Below are positions 5,187-5,362 of a DNA stretch of 5,362 nucleotides, piece by piece; position 1 is the first letter of the stretch; every line of letters starts with the position of its first letter. Under the pieces are notes generated by a model. It was not told the origin of the DNA and ran no database searches. It saw nothing but the letters and a program-made list of their open reading frames with translations. Position numbers and translations under genes: made by a program. This DNA comes from Rubripirellula sp. Lineage in GTDB: Bacteria; Planctomycetota; Planctomycetia; Pirellulales; Pirellulaceae. Where the stretch lies: the NCBI GenBank assembly GCA_029287555.1, contig JARFQX010000627.1, positions 1-5,362 on the forward strand. Reading direction: 5' to 3'.

Positions 5187-5362
5187 ATGCGAATGCTCGT
5201 CAGGATCGGTTGGCTGCCCGTCCTGGTATTCCTCGTCTCATCCGCAGGACCAGGGCCCGGCCTAGGTAACCGAGCCGGACGCCAGGCTAGAACTCGTCGC
5301 CGAAGGTTACAAGTTCACCGAAGGGCCCGCGGCGGACGATGCTGGTAAGGTCTACTTGACTG
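5187..5362 (+). CDS. Secreted SMP-30/gluconolactonase-like protein, 5' part only, leader and domain in different frames
   Basis: ATG 5187 opens a signal-peptide-like leader (MRMLVRIGWLPVLVFLVSSA). In this frame the following residues turn into an arginine-rich, unnatural string and stop at 5346-5348. One frame over, from 5266 to the right edge, the sequence reads VTEPDARLELVAEGYKF, then TEGPAADDAGKVYLT. This is the N-terminal signature of secreted SMP-30/gluconolactonase/LRE proteins, six-bladed beta-propeller lactonases; the Glu of TEGP (codon 5320-5322) fits the family's metal-binding glutamate. No start codon precedes it in that frame after the TAG at 5263-5265. So the leader and domain belong together but are separated by a +1 shift within about 5263-5275. 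It may be a pseudogene, a recent mutation or a sequencing error. The rest lies outside the window. Confidence 0.72.

Noticed and set aside
1..5362. CRISPR arrays, insertion sequences, phage, toxin-antitoxin or defence genes
   Set aside because: No regularly spaced repeats, transposase, integrase or defence motifs were seen on either strand; the genes are typical solitary chromosomal genes.

Overview
The window reads as ordinary chromosomal DNA of a planctomycete, most likely in the Pirellulales/Rhodopirellula neighbourhood. The grounds are: moderate-to-high GC; mostly weak Shine-Dalgarno sites; a large surface-type protein that opens with a LEPR signature; a secreted TPR-like protein with a CxxCH tail of a kind I associate with planctomycetes; and a tRNA gene without an encoded CCA. 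No database search was run, so the taxonomic call comes from memory of these families.

Layout from left to right. (1) 1-775, minus: the first 258 codons of a CAP/SCP-domain protein with an N-terminal LEPR motif; it continues past the left edge. Its start region carries a 12-bp tandem repeat and two hairpins lie just upstream. (2) 967-1299, plus: a small DUF1805 (YunC-like) protein. (3) 1300-1376: a convergent gap with a perfect 8-bp stem-loop. (4) 1377-2591, minus: a secreted right-handed parallel beta-helix protein (pectate-lyase/NosD-like fold). (5) 2592-2881: a 290-bp divergent gap with no gene I can support. (6) 2882-3460, plus: an O6-alkylguanine-DNA alkyltransferase closest in style to the C-terminal half of Ada. 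(7) 3615-3687, plus: tRNA-Glu(CUC). (8) 3866-4615, plus: a secreted helical protein ending in a CKTCH motif. (9) 4636-5172, minus: a two-helix membrane protein with a bacterial PH-like domain. (10) 5187-5362, plus: the beginning of a secreted SMP-30/gluconolactonase-like protein, whose signal peptide and mature domain are in different frames.

Neighbouring genes alternate in strand, so there is little sign of operons or of one shared pathway. The mix is secreted or surface proteins (CAP, beta-helix, CxxCH protein, SMP-30-like), one envelope protein, one DNA-repair enzyme, one tRNA and one small conserved protein. I found no mobile element, CRISPR array, phage gene or defence cluster, and I see no convincing new system here. 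The points most worth checking are the frameshift at the right end, the CxxCH tail on the TPR-like protein and the start region of the CAP protein.
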